This document shows, piece after piece, positions 38,024 through 48,433 of a stretch of DNA of 64,000 bases. The notes under the pieces were generated by a model. It made no database searches and had not been told where the DNA came from. It was given only the letters and a program-made list of their open reading frames with translations. A program made the translations under genes and the position numbers. The DNA is from Mariannaea sp. PMI_226 (taxonomy: Eukaryota > Ascomycota > Sordariomycetes > Hypocreales > Nectriaceae), in contig JANFOG010000001.1 in the NCBI GenBank assembly GCA_024336345.1, positions 3,596,001 through 3,660,000 on the forward strand. Reading direction: 5' to 3'. Position 1 is the first letter of the stretch, and each line of letters begins with the position of its first letter.

Positions 38024-39592
38024 ATGCAGCTTCCTCTTGCCCTGGGAGTCTCCGTCTTACAAGCTACACAAGGAGCAATATGTTCATGGGCAGATCATTG
38101 CGCGAATCTCGCCGAGATCTTGACCACCCCCAACACCACCATACGGTTTGCCCAGGAGATCAGAGCTGGCACCACGGTAACGTTTCCTGAAAACCATTCA
38201 TCATGCGGTCGAACTGAGCAAACGGTCCACGTCGACATCTGCCGCGTTGCCATGGTGGTAAAAACCAGCCCAACAAGCAGCGTCGACCTCGAGGCATGGC
38301 TGCCCTTCGACTGGACGGGAAGGTTCCTAAGCTCCGGAAATGGGGGACTTGGAGGGTGCATTCTATACGAGGACTTATCTCATGCTGTGACAAATGGCTT
38401 TGCGGCTGTCGGCACGAATGGAGGCCACGATGGCCTTAGCGGTCGTGCTTTCTACCTTAACCCCGGAACGATTGAGGACTTTGCCTACCGCTCAGTCCGT
38501 ATCAGTGTCGCCATTGGCAAAGATATCACCGAGGCCTTTTACGGAAAGAGATACAAAAAGTCTTATTTCCTGGGCTGCTCATATGGAGGGTCACAAGGCC
38601 TAAAGTCAGCACAAGACTTTCCTGGAGACTTTGATGGCATCGTCGTTGGCGCACCGGCTATCGCCTTCAATGAGCTTACTTACTGGAGAGGCCGTTTCCT
38701 CACCATCACTGGCACTCCTGATGACTCCGGCTTTATCTCTGCTGAGCTATGGTCGAAGATTCAAGAAGATGTTCTTGAACAGTGCGATTACCTTGATGGC
38801 TCTATGGATGGAATCATTGAGGATCCAAATCTGTGTCAGTACCGTCCGGAGGCTCTTATCTGTGACAAGGACGAGGATGAGGCTTGTTTAACAGGGGACC
38901 AAGTAAAAAGAGTTCGAGCTATATTTTCACCCCTGTATGGAACCGATGGATCCCTCATCTATCCCAGGTTGCAACCTGGTGTGTCCAACGGACCATTGTT
39001 TAGCGGGAAGCCATTCCCATATACAACAGATTGGTTCCGATACGCCGTGCACAATGACTTGAATTGGGATCCACAAACAATTAGTTCCAAGGACTACGAA
39101 GTGGCCGCGCAGTTCAACCCATTCAACATCAATACCTGGAATGGGAACTTGTCTGAAGCCAGAAATCATGGAACCAAGATTCTTCATTACCACGGGCTCC
39201 AGGACGCCAAGATCAGCAGTGAAATATCCATGATGTACTACGACCATGTAGCGAGAACCATGCGCCTTAGGACCGATGCTATGGACGAATTCTACCGATA
39301 TTTCCGCATCTCAGGCATGAACCACTGCCAGGGCGGACCAGGTGCCACCTTCATTGGCAACTACGAGTACAATGTTCACAACAATGATCCCGAGAGCAAT
39401 GTCCTCGCTGCTATCGTGAGATGGGTGGAGAAAGGCATAGCGCCGGAATCGATATTGGGAACGGCCTACATGGATGGTTCAAAGAGCTCGGGGAAGATTG
39501 CCTTTCAGCGACGGCACTGTAGATATCCTCTTCGAAATGAGTATGATGGAATGGGCGATCCTACCGGTCCTGATAGCTGGAATTGCGTTTAA
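38024..39592 (+). CDS. Secreted tannase/feruloyl esterase family enzyme
   Basis: A single exon of 522 aa; the start at 38024 gives a hydrophobic signal-like N-terminus (MQLPLALGVSVLQATQGA). The tannase-family CS-D-HC arrangement is visible: Cys185-Ser186 in LGCSYGGSQG (nucleophile), the Asp in HYHGLQDAKIS and His-Cys in SGMNHCQGGPG. The two cysteines next to the Ser and His form a disulfide that holds the catalytic residues together in characterised members. Family enzymes hydrolyse ester bonds of tannins or of ferulic and other hydroxycinnamic acids in plant cell walls. Which of these is the substrate here is not decidable. A role outside the cell on plant material is inferred. An upstream in-frame extension to 37976 would precede the signal peptide and is rejected. 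Confidence 0.92.
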   Translation: MQLPLALGVSVLQATQGAICSWADHCANLAEILTTPNTTIRFAQEIRAGTTVTFPENHSSCGRTEQTVHVDICRVAMVVKTSPTSSVDLEAWLPFDWTGRFLSSGNGGLGGCILYEDLSHAVTNGFAAVGTNGGHDGLSGRAFYLNPGTIEDFAYRSVRISVAIGKDITEAFYGKRYKKSYFLGCSYGGSQGLKSAQDFPGDFDGIVVGAPAIAFNELTYWRGRFLTITGTPDDSGFISAELWSKIQEDVLEQCDYLDGSMDGIIEDPNLCQYRPEALICDKDEDEACLTGDQVKRVRAIFSPLYGTDGSLIYPRLQPGVSNGPLFSGKPFPYTTDWFRYAVHNDLNWDPQTISSKDYEVAAQFNPFNINTWNGNLSEARNHGTKILHYHGLQDAKISSEISMMYYDHVARTMRLRTDAMDEFYRYFRISGMNHCQGGPGATFIGNYEYNVHNNDPESNVLAAIVRWVEKGIAPESILGTAYMDGSKSSGKIAFQRRHCRYPLRNEYDGMGDPTGPDSWNCV

Positions 39593-40929
39593 AGTAACGA
39601 TGAATTTTTCATCAAATACTATCAACCAGAAACAACAAACCACTTGCATGAGAATACGGCCGTGACGACGCGTGAGCCATTGAGATATGCATCATGAGAA
39701 ACATCAAGTGGCGTGCCCCAGAATAAAGAATTCATAATCAACTGTTTGCATCATTTGACTGATTCGTAACGCCGATTTTTTCTTTTCTTCTTTTCAATAA
39801 GGAGAACGACCCTAGTCGGAAGAATTTATTATCGTTGCTCAGTGCTAGATTTAGTCACTGTTGATCATTCGGCATCCGGTGGTTCTCGCTCATCGACGGT
39901 GGTGGGTGCGTTTTTGTGTACGACGAGCTTTGTGAGATCCTGACTAGCATGTAAAAGCCACCTATATAACGAACTACTTTTCATATCATGCCTTCTGTGG
40001 ACAACGTAATGCGGCTTATAAGTGTACAAGAAGTCGAGGGCAAGCTGGAGTATGCTGATGCTACCAAAGATCCTCGGCTCACAAAGAACAGGCTCACCAA
40101 TATAATAGCATGCAACAATTGCCCAAACAGGCGACACTTACATGGTGCATGCCATCCATCCTACTCTTTCTCTTGTGAGACTGTGCCGCCATAGTTTCAC
40201 CCCTGCGTAGAGGAGATATTGAGATCGATAGCACATAGCCGACCAACAGCATAGTCCTGCCCACTCTAGTTCTGTCTAATTGCAGCATATGGCCATAGTG
40301 CGGGGGAACATCCCACCATACCAGACTTGGCCCCTGATGCGAAATTCGCGAATCACGGGAGTGCTGTTAATTAACCTCCCTAGAAGCACCTAATGTAGTC
40401 TAATAACCTGCTCCATAGGTAACATAGGTACCTTCTAACCTCCATTTCATGCCCTTTTGATTGGTCCTTCTTATTGGCATTATAGGGCATTTTCGCAGTG
40501 CCAGGGAGATGCCTCGGTTCAACATTGCATCACCACTGCTTTTCTCTCCATCTCCACCATCTTTCTTCTTCATCTCATCATCAACCTACAGAGAATTCCT
40601 TTCAGTTCTATTAATTACTTCTCTCAATATATCATTATTTTTTCTTCTTCTTCTTAGCTTCTCTTTATTCTTTATTCTTTAGCGATACTTAGATTGTCTA
40701 CACTAGTATACTTCTACTTCTTTTCCCCCCCGCCGGTTTATTTCTTCTTTAATTAATTGCTTGTCTGCTTCACGTTCAACTCGGCTTCAGAAGACTACTC
40801 ATTGTGCCCCTCATACAACTCGGCCACACGCCGTTGGCGCTATCCACTGTTGTTGAGGTCTATTTCTCTATTCCAACTTACCTCCTTCGTGTCGCTTCCT
40901 GACTCTTCTTCGGGATTTGCCATCCAAAT
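39593..40929. other. Intergenic region with pyrimidine-rich leader
   Basis: There is no recognisable gene in the first 900 bases. From about 40530 the plus strand is strongly T/C-rich up to the hydrolase start at 40930 and is probably its promoter and 5' leader. Confidence 0.55.
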
Positions 40930-42526
40930 ATGAAGACTACCACTCGCTACATCAAGGCCCTCTGGGCTTCTCTGCCACTTATACCTCTGGTTCTCCGTGT
41001 CTCACTTCTACACATACTCCAACTGGCCGACTCGGCCGAGTACCTGGATCTACGCAGCTCTCTCCTCGTCGCCGTACTGCGAGCACTCCTCAACCCTTCC
41101 AGGCCACAGAGCATCGCCAAGATCCAACGATTCTCAACGCGCGATACTCCTCTCAAGGGAACCATCTGGGTTAGCAAGTATACTTCACCATGTCCGCCAG
41201 AAACAGACGCCCGAGATGCCCTCATCGGCGCTCTCACTCGTCTGGCAGCTACCGACAAGGACTCGACATCAAGTTCTAACCCTGAACCTCATCTTCAAAT
41301 CATAGCTCCAGACCTTGTCGATGTAGAGGCCGAGTGGACCGGGTACCGCACAGGAGTCGCGCGCAAAGAACCATTGCCCGATATGTCGGAGCGCGAGCGG
41401 TATCACGGCATGATGCGTGAGTGCACGGCGCCGACGACCGTTCTGTACTTGCATGGGGGCGCCTACTACCTCTGCGACCCAGCTACGCATCGCCCGACCA
41501 CGAAGAAGTTGGCAAAGTTGACTGGCGGTCGTTGTTATTCCGTTCGTTATCGCCTTGCACCCCAGTCTCCCTTCCCTGCGGCCTTGCTCGACGCTCTGAT
41601 GTCCTATTTGACTCTGTTGTACCCACCTCCAGATGCTTTCCACGATTCTGTGCAACCGGAACACATTGTGATCGCTGGTGACAGGTTAGTCTTCTCGAAG
41701 ATGCAGCTATTCCTTGTTTCCTACCTTGCTTGCTTTTGGGGCGGCGCTATGCGTTCCCCCCAAACAAAGAGATGCGATAAGTACTGACAAGAGGACTTGT
41801 TCCCAACTACCTAGTGCCGGCGGAAACCTTGCCCTCGCGTTACTCCAGCTCATCATGGAGATCCGAAGACAAGGCTCCCCGATCATGTTCCATGGCGAGC
41901 TGCGCCAAGTCCCCTTACCAGCCGGAGTTGCTGTCAACTCGCCGTGGCTAGACATCACACAGAGTGCGCCAACGTGGGAACTGAACACACCGACGCCGTA
42001 CGACTACCTGCCCAAGCCCGAGTCCCTAGACAGCGTTGACTTCCCACCGTGCGACATTTGGCCTGCCAACCCTCCACGGAAGAGGATTTACGTGGATGAT
42101 GACCTGGCGCCACACCCGCTGGCCTCGGTTATCATGGCCCGCAGTTGGGAAGGGGCGCCGCCCATCTACATGTGCACAGGCTGGGAGATCCTCGCATATG
42201 AAGCAAAGTTCCTAGCGCGCAAGCTCGAGGCCGAGGGTGTGAGCGTCGTCTTCGAGGAGTACGAAGCCATGCCACACTGCTTTGCTCTGCTGCTGCGCAA
42301 TTCCCCGTCAACGTATCGATGTCTCAATGCTTGGGCGGGGTTCATTCGTGCTGCTGTCGAAGATCCAGGGAGTATCAAACCGAGCGCGACGAGAATCAAG
42401 GCGAGGACGCTAGAGGAGGAGCCGCTCAAATTCGAGGAGCTAAGCGATGTGATGGAGGATGAGATGCGGCAGCGGGTGCTACAGGCAGCAGAGGGGTCGT
42501 TACCATTTGCGACTGCGAAGCTGTGA
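40930..42526 (+). CDS. Membrane-anchored alpha/beta hydrolase, hormone-sensitive-lipase type (SAY1-like)
   Basis: Two exons are inferred, 40930-41684 and 41815-42526, separated by a 130-nt intron (GTTAGT to CTAG) that falls inside the nucleophile motif. The protein is 488 aa. Splicing produces the sequence GDSAGGN with the catalytic Ser. The oxyanion motif is VLYLHGGAYYL and the catalytic His is in EAMPHCFALL. A hydrophobic stretch at about residues 12-31 (SLPLIPLVLRVSLLHILQL) looks like an N-terminal membrane anchor. This architecture resembles yeast Say1, an ER enzyme that deacetylates acetylated sterols and other lipids; that function is inferred. The position where an acidic DE pair is common in the family reads YE here (GWEILAYE), so the acid residue of the triad needs checking. 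The next two genes also suggest sterol metabolism. Confidence 0.88.
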
Positions 42527-43238
42527 GTGACCAAAGGGGAGCATCTACTCGGGTTTTCCTCTTCTATTTTTCCTTTTAGAAAGAGCAAGGCCGAGGGAAA
42601 GAAATCAAGGGGTTAGGACCAGAGATTTCGATGACGATGATACGACTTGGGTTCAGGATTTTATTTTGAGGCGTCATGTCATGCCTTTCTATGAACGCAG
42701 ACTTTTAGCGGTATGAGAAGACGTTGATGCCTTTGGGTTTCCAAACTATCAGATCTCAAATGTTTTCATTTTCACTCCTTGCGAATTCAAATCAATATTC
42801 CAATAAACAAACCAGCGTCTTATTCCTGCCTCTCTCTCTTTTCCTTTACCAGCCTCTCTCAAACACATCTGGGTATCATCACATGTAGTGTCCACCACGG
42901 GCCCCTCATCAAATAATGCTTCTTGAGCTTTGCTATATGACAGAGGCATCGTACGAGGTCAATTGAGAAAATAATGGACAAGGGATTGGTCTTGAATCAC
43001 TTATAGTATTGATGATTCTTGTCACCCAAGCCCAACTGTGTGTTTCATGCAACTCTACGCAGCATTGTATGTGCAATTCCTCGACTCGTCGGGGGTGGAG
43101 CCGCACATGCTCCCCACCCCCGCCAAGCTCTTTTCCCACCCAAGCTTCTAATTTTCCTCTACTCAGTCAGCGTCTCTCAATCTTTACCACATCCCCCGAA
43201 TTGCTCCGGTTCGCCCTCCCCCCCCGTCGACTCTCATC
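42527..43238. other. Intergenic region before the DHCR24-like gene
   Basis: The sequence upstream of 43239 is C-rich (for example TCCCCACCCCCGCC at about 43110), as in fungal promoters. No gene is recognisable. Confidence 0.6.
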
Positions 43239-44786
43239 ATGGAGCGCCATAAGAAGGCCGTCGACGCCATCGCCTCTGCGGTCCGCGGCTTCTTCGAGCG
43301 TCGGGAACCTTACCGCATCTTCCACGGTTCGACAAACAGCACTCGGCCCACGCGCAACACAAAGGCTGTCGACATATCCGCCCTGCGCAATGTCATCAGC
43401 GTCGACCGCGCCGCCCGCACCGCCCTTGTCGAGCCGAACGTCCCCATGGACCGCCTCGTCGAGTCGACTCTGCAGCACGGCCTTGTTCCCCCCGTCGTCA
43501 TGGAGTTCCCCGGTATCACGGCCGGAGGCGGGTTCGCGGGCACTGCCGGAGAGAGCTCGTCCTTCAAGCATGGCTTCTTCAATGACACTGTCAACTATGT
43601 CGAGATGGTTTTGGGAAACGGCGAAGTCGTCAAGGCTTCGCCCCAGGAGCGTGCTGACTTGTTCCGTGGCGCCGCCGGTGCTGTCGGGTCCATTGGCACT
43701 ACTACATTGATGGAGTTGCGGCTCATGGAGGCCAAGAAGTTCGTCAAGACGACATACCACCGAACCAGCAGCGTTGCCGAGGCTGTTGCACGCATCCGAT
43801 CCGAAACCGAGAACCCGGCTAACGATTATGTTGACGGTATTCTGTATTCCAACACACACGGAGTCATTGTGACTGGTCAACTTACAAACGAGAAACCCGA
43901 TGATAAACCTGTCCAGACTTTCAGTGGCACCTGGGATCCTTGGTATTACTTGCATGTCAAGGATCGCACTCTGAATGTCCCATCTGCCGGCCCCTCCGCT
44001 TCGTCTTCTTCTTCATCCTCATCTCCTGTCGACTATATCCCTCTCGCCGAATATTTCTTCAGATACGACCGCGGTGGCTTCTGGGTTGGCACTGCCGCCT
44101 TCGACTACTTCAAAGGCGTCCCGTTCAACCGTTTCACTCGCTGGTTCCTCGATGACTTCCTCCACACCCGAATGCTATACCGCGCTCTCCACGGCTCCGG
44201 CGAGTCCGCCCGCTTCATCGTTCAGGATCTCGGCCTGCCATACCGCACCGCCGAAGCATTCGTCGACTATACCGCCGAGAACTTTGGTATCTGGCCGCTG
44301 TGGCTCTGCCCGCTCAAGCAAACCCCACCCCCTACTTTCCATCCGCACACCGGCGAGACTGAGACTGCAGCCGACGGCACAGTCTCGACGCCGCCGGCGC
44401 TGAACATCGGACTCTGGGGCTGGGGTCCCGAGAACCATGACGAGTTCGTCACCAAGAACCGCGCTTTGGAGAGCAAGCTCGCCGAGCTAGGTGGCATGAA
44501 GTGGCTCTATGCACACACCTACTATGACCAGGAGGACTTTTGGAAAATGTACGGCGGGCGAGAGTGGTACGACGCTCTGCGCGAGAAATACCATGCCACC
44601 ACACTCCCAACAGTCTACGACAAGGTCAAGATTGACGTCGAGGCTCGTCGAGAGCAGGATCGTCGCCTAAAGCAATCGATCAAGGGCCGACGGCCGTTCG
44701 GTGGCTATTATGGCATCTGGAAGAGTATCCAGAGCAAGGATTACATGCTTCATCGCAAAGCACAGTGGAAACACAAGGAAAATTAG
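43239..44786 (+). CDS. FAD-linked oxidoreductase, Delta24-sterol reductase (DHCR24/DWF1)-like
   Basis: A single exon of 515 aa. The N-terminal half is a FAD_binding_4 (PCMH-type) domain with VVMEFPGITAGGGFAGTAGE at about residues 86-105 and a second flavin-contact segment, RGAAGAVGSIGTTTLMELRL. The C-terminal half carries WLYAHTYYDQEDFWKMYGG and the terminal-domain segment LREKYHATTLPTVYDKVKID, both as in DHCR24/DWF1 proteins. Animal and plant members reduce or isomerise the C24 double bond of the sterol side chain using FAD. Fungi make ergosterol by another route, and the substrate of fungal homologues is not firmly established. An insertion of Ser residues (about residues 250-260) lies in a loop. 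No membrane helix like that of human DHCR24 is seen at the N-terminus. Confidence 0.87.
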   Translation: MERHKKAVDAIASAVRGFFERREPYRIFHGSTNSTRPTRNTKAVDISALRNVISVDRAARTALVEPNVPMDRLVESTLQHGLVPPVVMEFPGITAGGGFAGTAGESSSFKHGFFNDTVNYVEMVLGNGEVVKASPQERADLFRGAAGAVGSIGTTTLMELRLMEAKKFVKTTYHRTSSVAEAVARIRSETENPANDYVDGILYSNTHGVIVTGQLTNEKPDDKPVQTFSGTWDPWYYLHVKDRTLNVPSAGPSASSSSSSSSPVDYIPLAEYFFRYDRGGFWVGTAAFDYFKGVPFNRFTRWFLDDFLHTRMLYRALHGSGESARFIVQDLGLPYRTAEAFVDYTAENFGIWPLWLCPLKQTPPPTFHPHTGETETAADGTVSTPPALNIGLWGWGPENHDEFVTKNRALESKLAELGGMKWLYAHTYYDQEDFWKMYGGREWYDALREKYHATTLPTVYDKVKIDVEARREQDRRLKQSIKGRRPFGGYYGIWKSIQSKDYMLHRKAQWKHKEN

Positions 44787-45451
44787 TCGAATGTATGAAA
44801 AAAAAAAAAACGAAAAGACGTAGAAGATACCCCCTCGCATCAAGATTGCAGATGAGATGTGTAGGAAAGGAGAAATATAGACATAGAAGGAAGAACTGCT
44901 ACCAAGAGGCAAGCAGTCGACCCCTGCTGCACATTTACATCACTCAGGTAGCCCTTATTAGACTGGGGACTTTTTGTACAATAGAACAAGGTCAAGGGTG
45001 CGACAGAAGTAGGTTGTAAGAGAGAAAGTCTTGTATTCCTAGATCTCAGAATCTTCCTCAACACCAAATGTGAAATCTATATGGCCCATGACAAGCTCCC
45101 AACTCATCAAAAAAATGGTCGAGACGACGCGGCTCCCCGGTAGATATACGAACCGGCGTGGTCTATCATCTTATACCACCACTCGGTTAAAAATTAAAGG
45201 GGCCTGCGTGGCGATCCCGTTTCTGCGTGTGTGCAGGTCTATCATCATCATCAAATGGTTTGCGGTTTGCCTCCCAATGCATCTATTTCATCCGTTGACG
45301 TGGTCGTGAATGTAGAGATGTCCCTCAAGTCAAGAATCGCGCAGTATGCACAATTTCCGGACCAACTAAGCAAAGAATATCCCTGGGTTTAAAAAAAGAA
45401 TTTGGGCAAGAAGCAGAAGGGTCATCATGCTAAAAAAGGAGGTTGGTGCAT
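44787..45451. other. Convergent intergenic region
   Basis: This holds the 3' flanks of the DHCR24-like gene (+) and HMG-CoA synthase (-). No coding or RNA feature is evident. Confidence 0.65.
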
Positions 45452-47324
45452 TTATGCCTGGACGGCATACTCTCGCTTGAACATCTCGTCGACCTTGGTC
45501 AGGTAGTAGGTACCGGGAGTGATGGTCGAGACCTCACCCTTGGGGGTATAGTCCTTCTGGAGATGGGCCTGCTTGCGGAGATCGCACATCTAACCAATTT
45601 TGTTAGTTTAAGCGGCTACAAAAAAAGGAAAATGAGGAGGGGAATGGGAACTAACCTGGTCGTAGGCGGCGGGAGGGACGGCACGGCGGGCATCCAGGCG
45701 AGCAGCGATGTCAAGAGCATCAGAGATGTGCTCGGTGCTTCCGTTGACACGGAAAGACATGAAGCTGGCAGCCAGGCCGGAACCGTAGCTGAAGAGACCG
45801 ATGCGCTTGCCCTCGAGCTCCTTGCTGTCGATCAAGCCGATCAAGCTGGCCAGACCACCCCAGACGCTGCCACAGTACATGTTACCGCACATGGTGGCGA
45901 CCTGGATGGCGGGGTTGACACGCTCCTGGAAGCGCTTCTTAGTAAGACCCATGAAAGTCTTCTCGAGAGCTCGGTCGGTCAGGGACTTCTCGTAGTCCAT
46001 ATCACGGAGCTCAGGGGCCACCTCAGCGAAGGCAGTGGAGTCGGGGTTGGCCAGGTAGTCATGGTACAGCAGGCGAGCGTACGACTTCTGGACGAGCTTG
46101 CAGGTAGGGGCGTGGAAAGCCATGTAATCGAAGCGGTCGAGGCTGGTCTTGGAAGAGTCAGCGCCATTGGTGACACCGTTGGTAGCCTGCTTGGCCTCGC
46201 GCTTGCAGTAGTCACGGTAGGCGGCATCCAGAGCCTTGGTGTAGCAGTTGATGGAGTAGTGACCGTCAACATAGGGGTACTCGCTCGTCAGGTCGGGCTT
46301 GTAGAAATCGTAGGCGTGCTGCATGTAGGTACCACGCAGACCGGGCTCCATGACAATGGGAGCGTTGGGGCCGATGAGGAGCGCAACAGCGCCGGCACCG
46401 CCAGTGGGGCGGGCATTGCCCTTGGCGTAGAGGGCGATATCGCCAGCGACGACAATGGCGTCACGGCCGTCCCAAGCAGAACTCTCAACCCAGTTGATGC
46501 TGTTGAAGATGGCATTGGTACCACCGTAGCAAGCGTTGATAGTGTCCACACCCTCAATGTTGGTGTTCTCGCCGAACAGCTGCATGAGAACAGTCTTGAC
46601 AGACTTGGACTTGTCCAAAATAGTCTCAGTGCCGACCTCGAGGCGGCCGATCGAGTTAGGGTCGATCTTGTACTTCTTGAGGAGGTTGGAGGTAGCGGTG
46701 AGGGCGAAAGAGTAGATGTCTAGACGTAGAAAAGCGGTACTCGGTCAGCATTACTTGTTCGTTGCTCTTCCTCAGTCCCTTGCCCGCGCGTTTGTGTCTG
46801 TGGCGCCCATGTGTTTGCGCAACTCAAAAATGGCCCCGCAGAGCCAAATTCAGGGGAAAAGGGGGCGGTTTTTCTCATACCTTCACGGTCATCGCAGAAG
46901 CTCATCTTGGTCTGGCCGAGGCCAATGGTGTACTTTCCAGCGCTGACGCCATCGAACTTCTCCAGCTCGGTCTGCTCGACATACTACAAGGCGAGAAAAG
47001 ATGTCATGGTCAGCAATGAAATCCGTGGCGTGAACAGACCAAGCAGGTGGGATGAGGGGCAACAAAAAAAAAAAGTTGGCATGGTGGATTGGAATGAGGG
47101 GCACACGACCACTACAACTGTCGACCGCCAAAAGCAAGAAGGACAGCGCATTGAGGACCCTGAATTCACACAAGGTCGGTCTGCGCATTTCCCCTGCGTC
47201 TAATAGATCCAGGATCTTGGGGAATTGGGTGATGCACGGGGCAGAAAAAGACCACAACACTCACCTGGCTAGGGAAGTAAATCTCAATGGCCTTGATGCC
47301 AATGTTCTGAGGTCGGGAGGCCAT
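45452..47324 (-). CDS. ERG13: Hydroxymethylglutaryl-CoA synthase (mevalonate pathway)
   Basis: Four minus-strand exons are inferred: 47324-47265, 46983-46881, 46719-45656 and 45589-45452, giving 454 aa, close to the usual fungal length. All junctions are in phase (YFPSQ|YVEQTE, CDDRE|DIYSFA, AYDQ|MCDLRK). The active site is complete: Glu86 in RLEVGTET, the nucleophilic Cys118 in [11 protein letters not shown] and His257 in [12 protein letters not shown]. The enzyme condenses acetyl-CoA with acetoacetyl-CoA to HMG-CoA, the committed step toward mevalonate, ergosterol and other isoprenoids, in the cytosol. The protein starts [20 protein letters not shown] with no targeting sequence. Strong codon bias indicates high expression; it also creates a long open frame on the opposite strand, which is not a gene. 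Confidence 0.97.
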
Positions 47325-47460
47325 ATTGAAAGGAATTATGGGGGAGGGAGACGAATTGCTGGTTGTGTAAGAAGGAAGAGGAAGAAGAAGAGGGCGGAGG
47401 AAGAGAGAAAGAGAGAGATGGGAGGGAGTTTATTAGTAGAGAAGAATTAGAGTGGAGGGT
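47325..47460 (-). promoter_or_regulatory. Pyrimidine-rich leader/core promoter of HMG-CoA synthase
   Basis: Read on the minus strand, the 120 bases before the start codon are almost all C and T with several TTCTTC and TCTCTC blocks. This is typical of highly expressed fungal genes. The transcription start is not determinable from sequence. Confidence 0.5.
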
Positions 47461-48312
47461 AATCGGGGGGTTTTGCAAGATTGGGATTGGGGCCCTTTGT
47501 TTGATTTGAGGTCTTGGTCGACCAGACGGTAAAAGGACACCAGTGGCTCTAGGGATGGGGATGGGGATGGGCCAGGGGACCAAGTGAGAGGGACCAGGGG
47601 GCGTGCAGGTGTGTACTAGGGAAAGACTTTGTTCTGGCTGTCTGCAACTTGTTGAGCTAGCTAGTGCCGTTTTTTTTTTCCTTCCTGTGAAAACTGGTGT
47701 GCCAACGCCATCATGGCACCTCGATTTATTTGGTTACCTAGTTTTCACCGCCCTTTTTGCATCCAACATCCAACCGCCGGTTTTGTGTATGTATTAGGTC
47801 TGACTGAGAACCCCCTCAGGGAGATTATTTGCCGTGGGCATGTAGTAATGTCATCTGGTATGCGTGAGCAAGTGGCGACTGAATTGTGGCCGAGAGAGAT
47901 GGGTGCACAGATTACTATGGGAGCGAGCATTTCATTTCGAGGACTTCGTGGCTATCAAACAACCCAATTGGTACAAGCTGCTGCACTGCCCGAAACCGAG
48001 CTCGGCTGGCACGAAAGACACGAGGTCAGATTTTTGTCTTGAAAGAGAGGATGTGAGACTATGAGACAGGGGAAAAGATGCAAATCTGTACGGCAGCGAC
48101 CCGGTGTGTGGAGGCGGGCGGTTGCGAATGTACCATGATGGTGGAGCAAGGCACTAACATTGGCGGCGGAATGGCAGCAGGATAAGGGGTGAATATGATA
48201 GATAACCGGCAGGGTAGCAACTATACCCGGACCTACAGACTGTAGAGGTAGGAACCCGCCGCCACATATGAGACCCCTCAGCTTTGCAGGTACGTTAGGG
48301 TCACCCGTGCGT

Positions 48313-48355
48313 CGTAGTAGTAGTGGTGGTAGTGGTGGTGGTGGTTGTGGTTGTG
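48313..48355. repeat. Imperfect trinucleotide tract (TAG/TGG)n
   Basis: A purine/T-rich run of GTAGTAG...GGTGGTGG...GGTTGTGG units in non-coding DNA. It is a simple microsatellite. Confidence 0.8.
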
Positions 48356-48394
48356 AAGCACTGACTGATGCTGGACAGCGCTAGATACCTAGGA

Positions 48395-48433
48395 AGGTAC
48401 CTAGGTACCTACCTAACCAGGTAATTAATTACC
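48395..48433. repeat. Two adjacent perfect palindromes
   Basis: AGGTACCTAGGTACCT (48395-48410) is a perfect 16-bp palindrome. Ten bases later GGTAATTAATTACC (48420-48433) is a perfect 14-bp palindrome. Further TACCTAGGT motifs occur at about 48459. The function is unknown; such sites could bind dimeric factors or be remnants of palindromic repeats. Confidence 0.8.

Noticed and set aside
43167..43955. A 262-codon minus-strand frame over the DHCR24-like gene
   Set aside because: It is antisense to a single-exon gene with conserved flavin motifs; no independent support.
45443..46723. A 426-codon open frame on the plus strand over HMG-CoA synthase
   Set aside because: It is exactly antisense to a complete, motif-verified enzyme. 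Strong bias to C- or G-ending codons removes stops on the opposite strand. Its translation is Val/Gly/Leu-rich with no domain.
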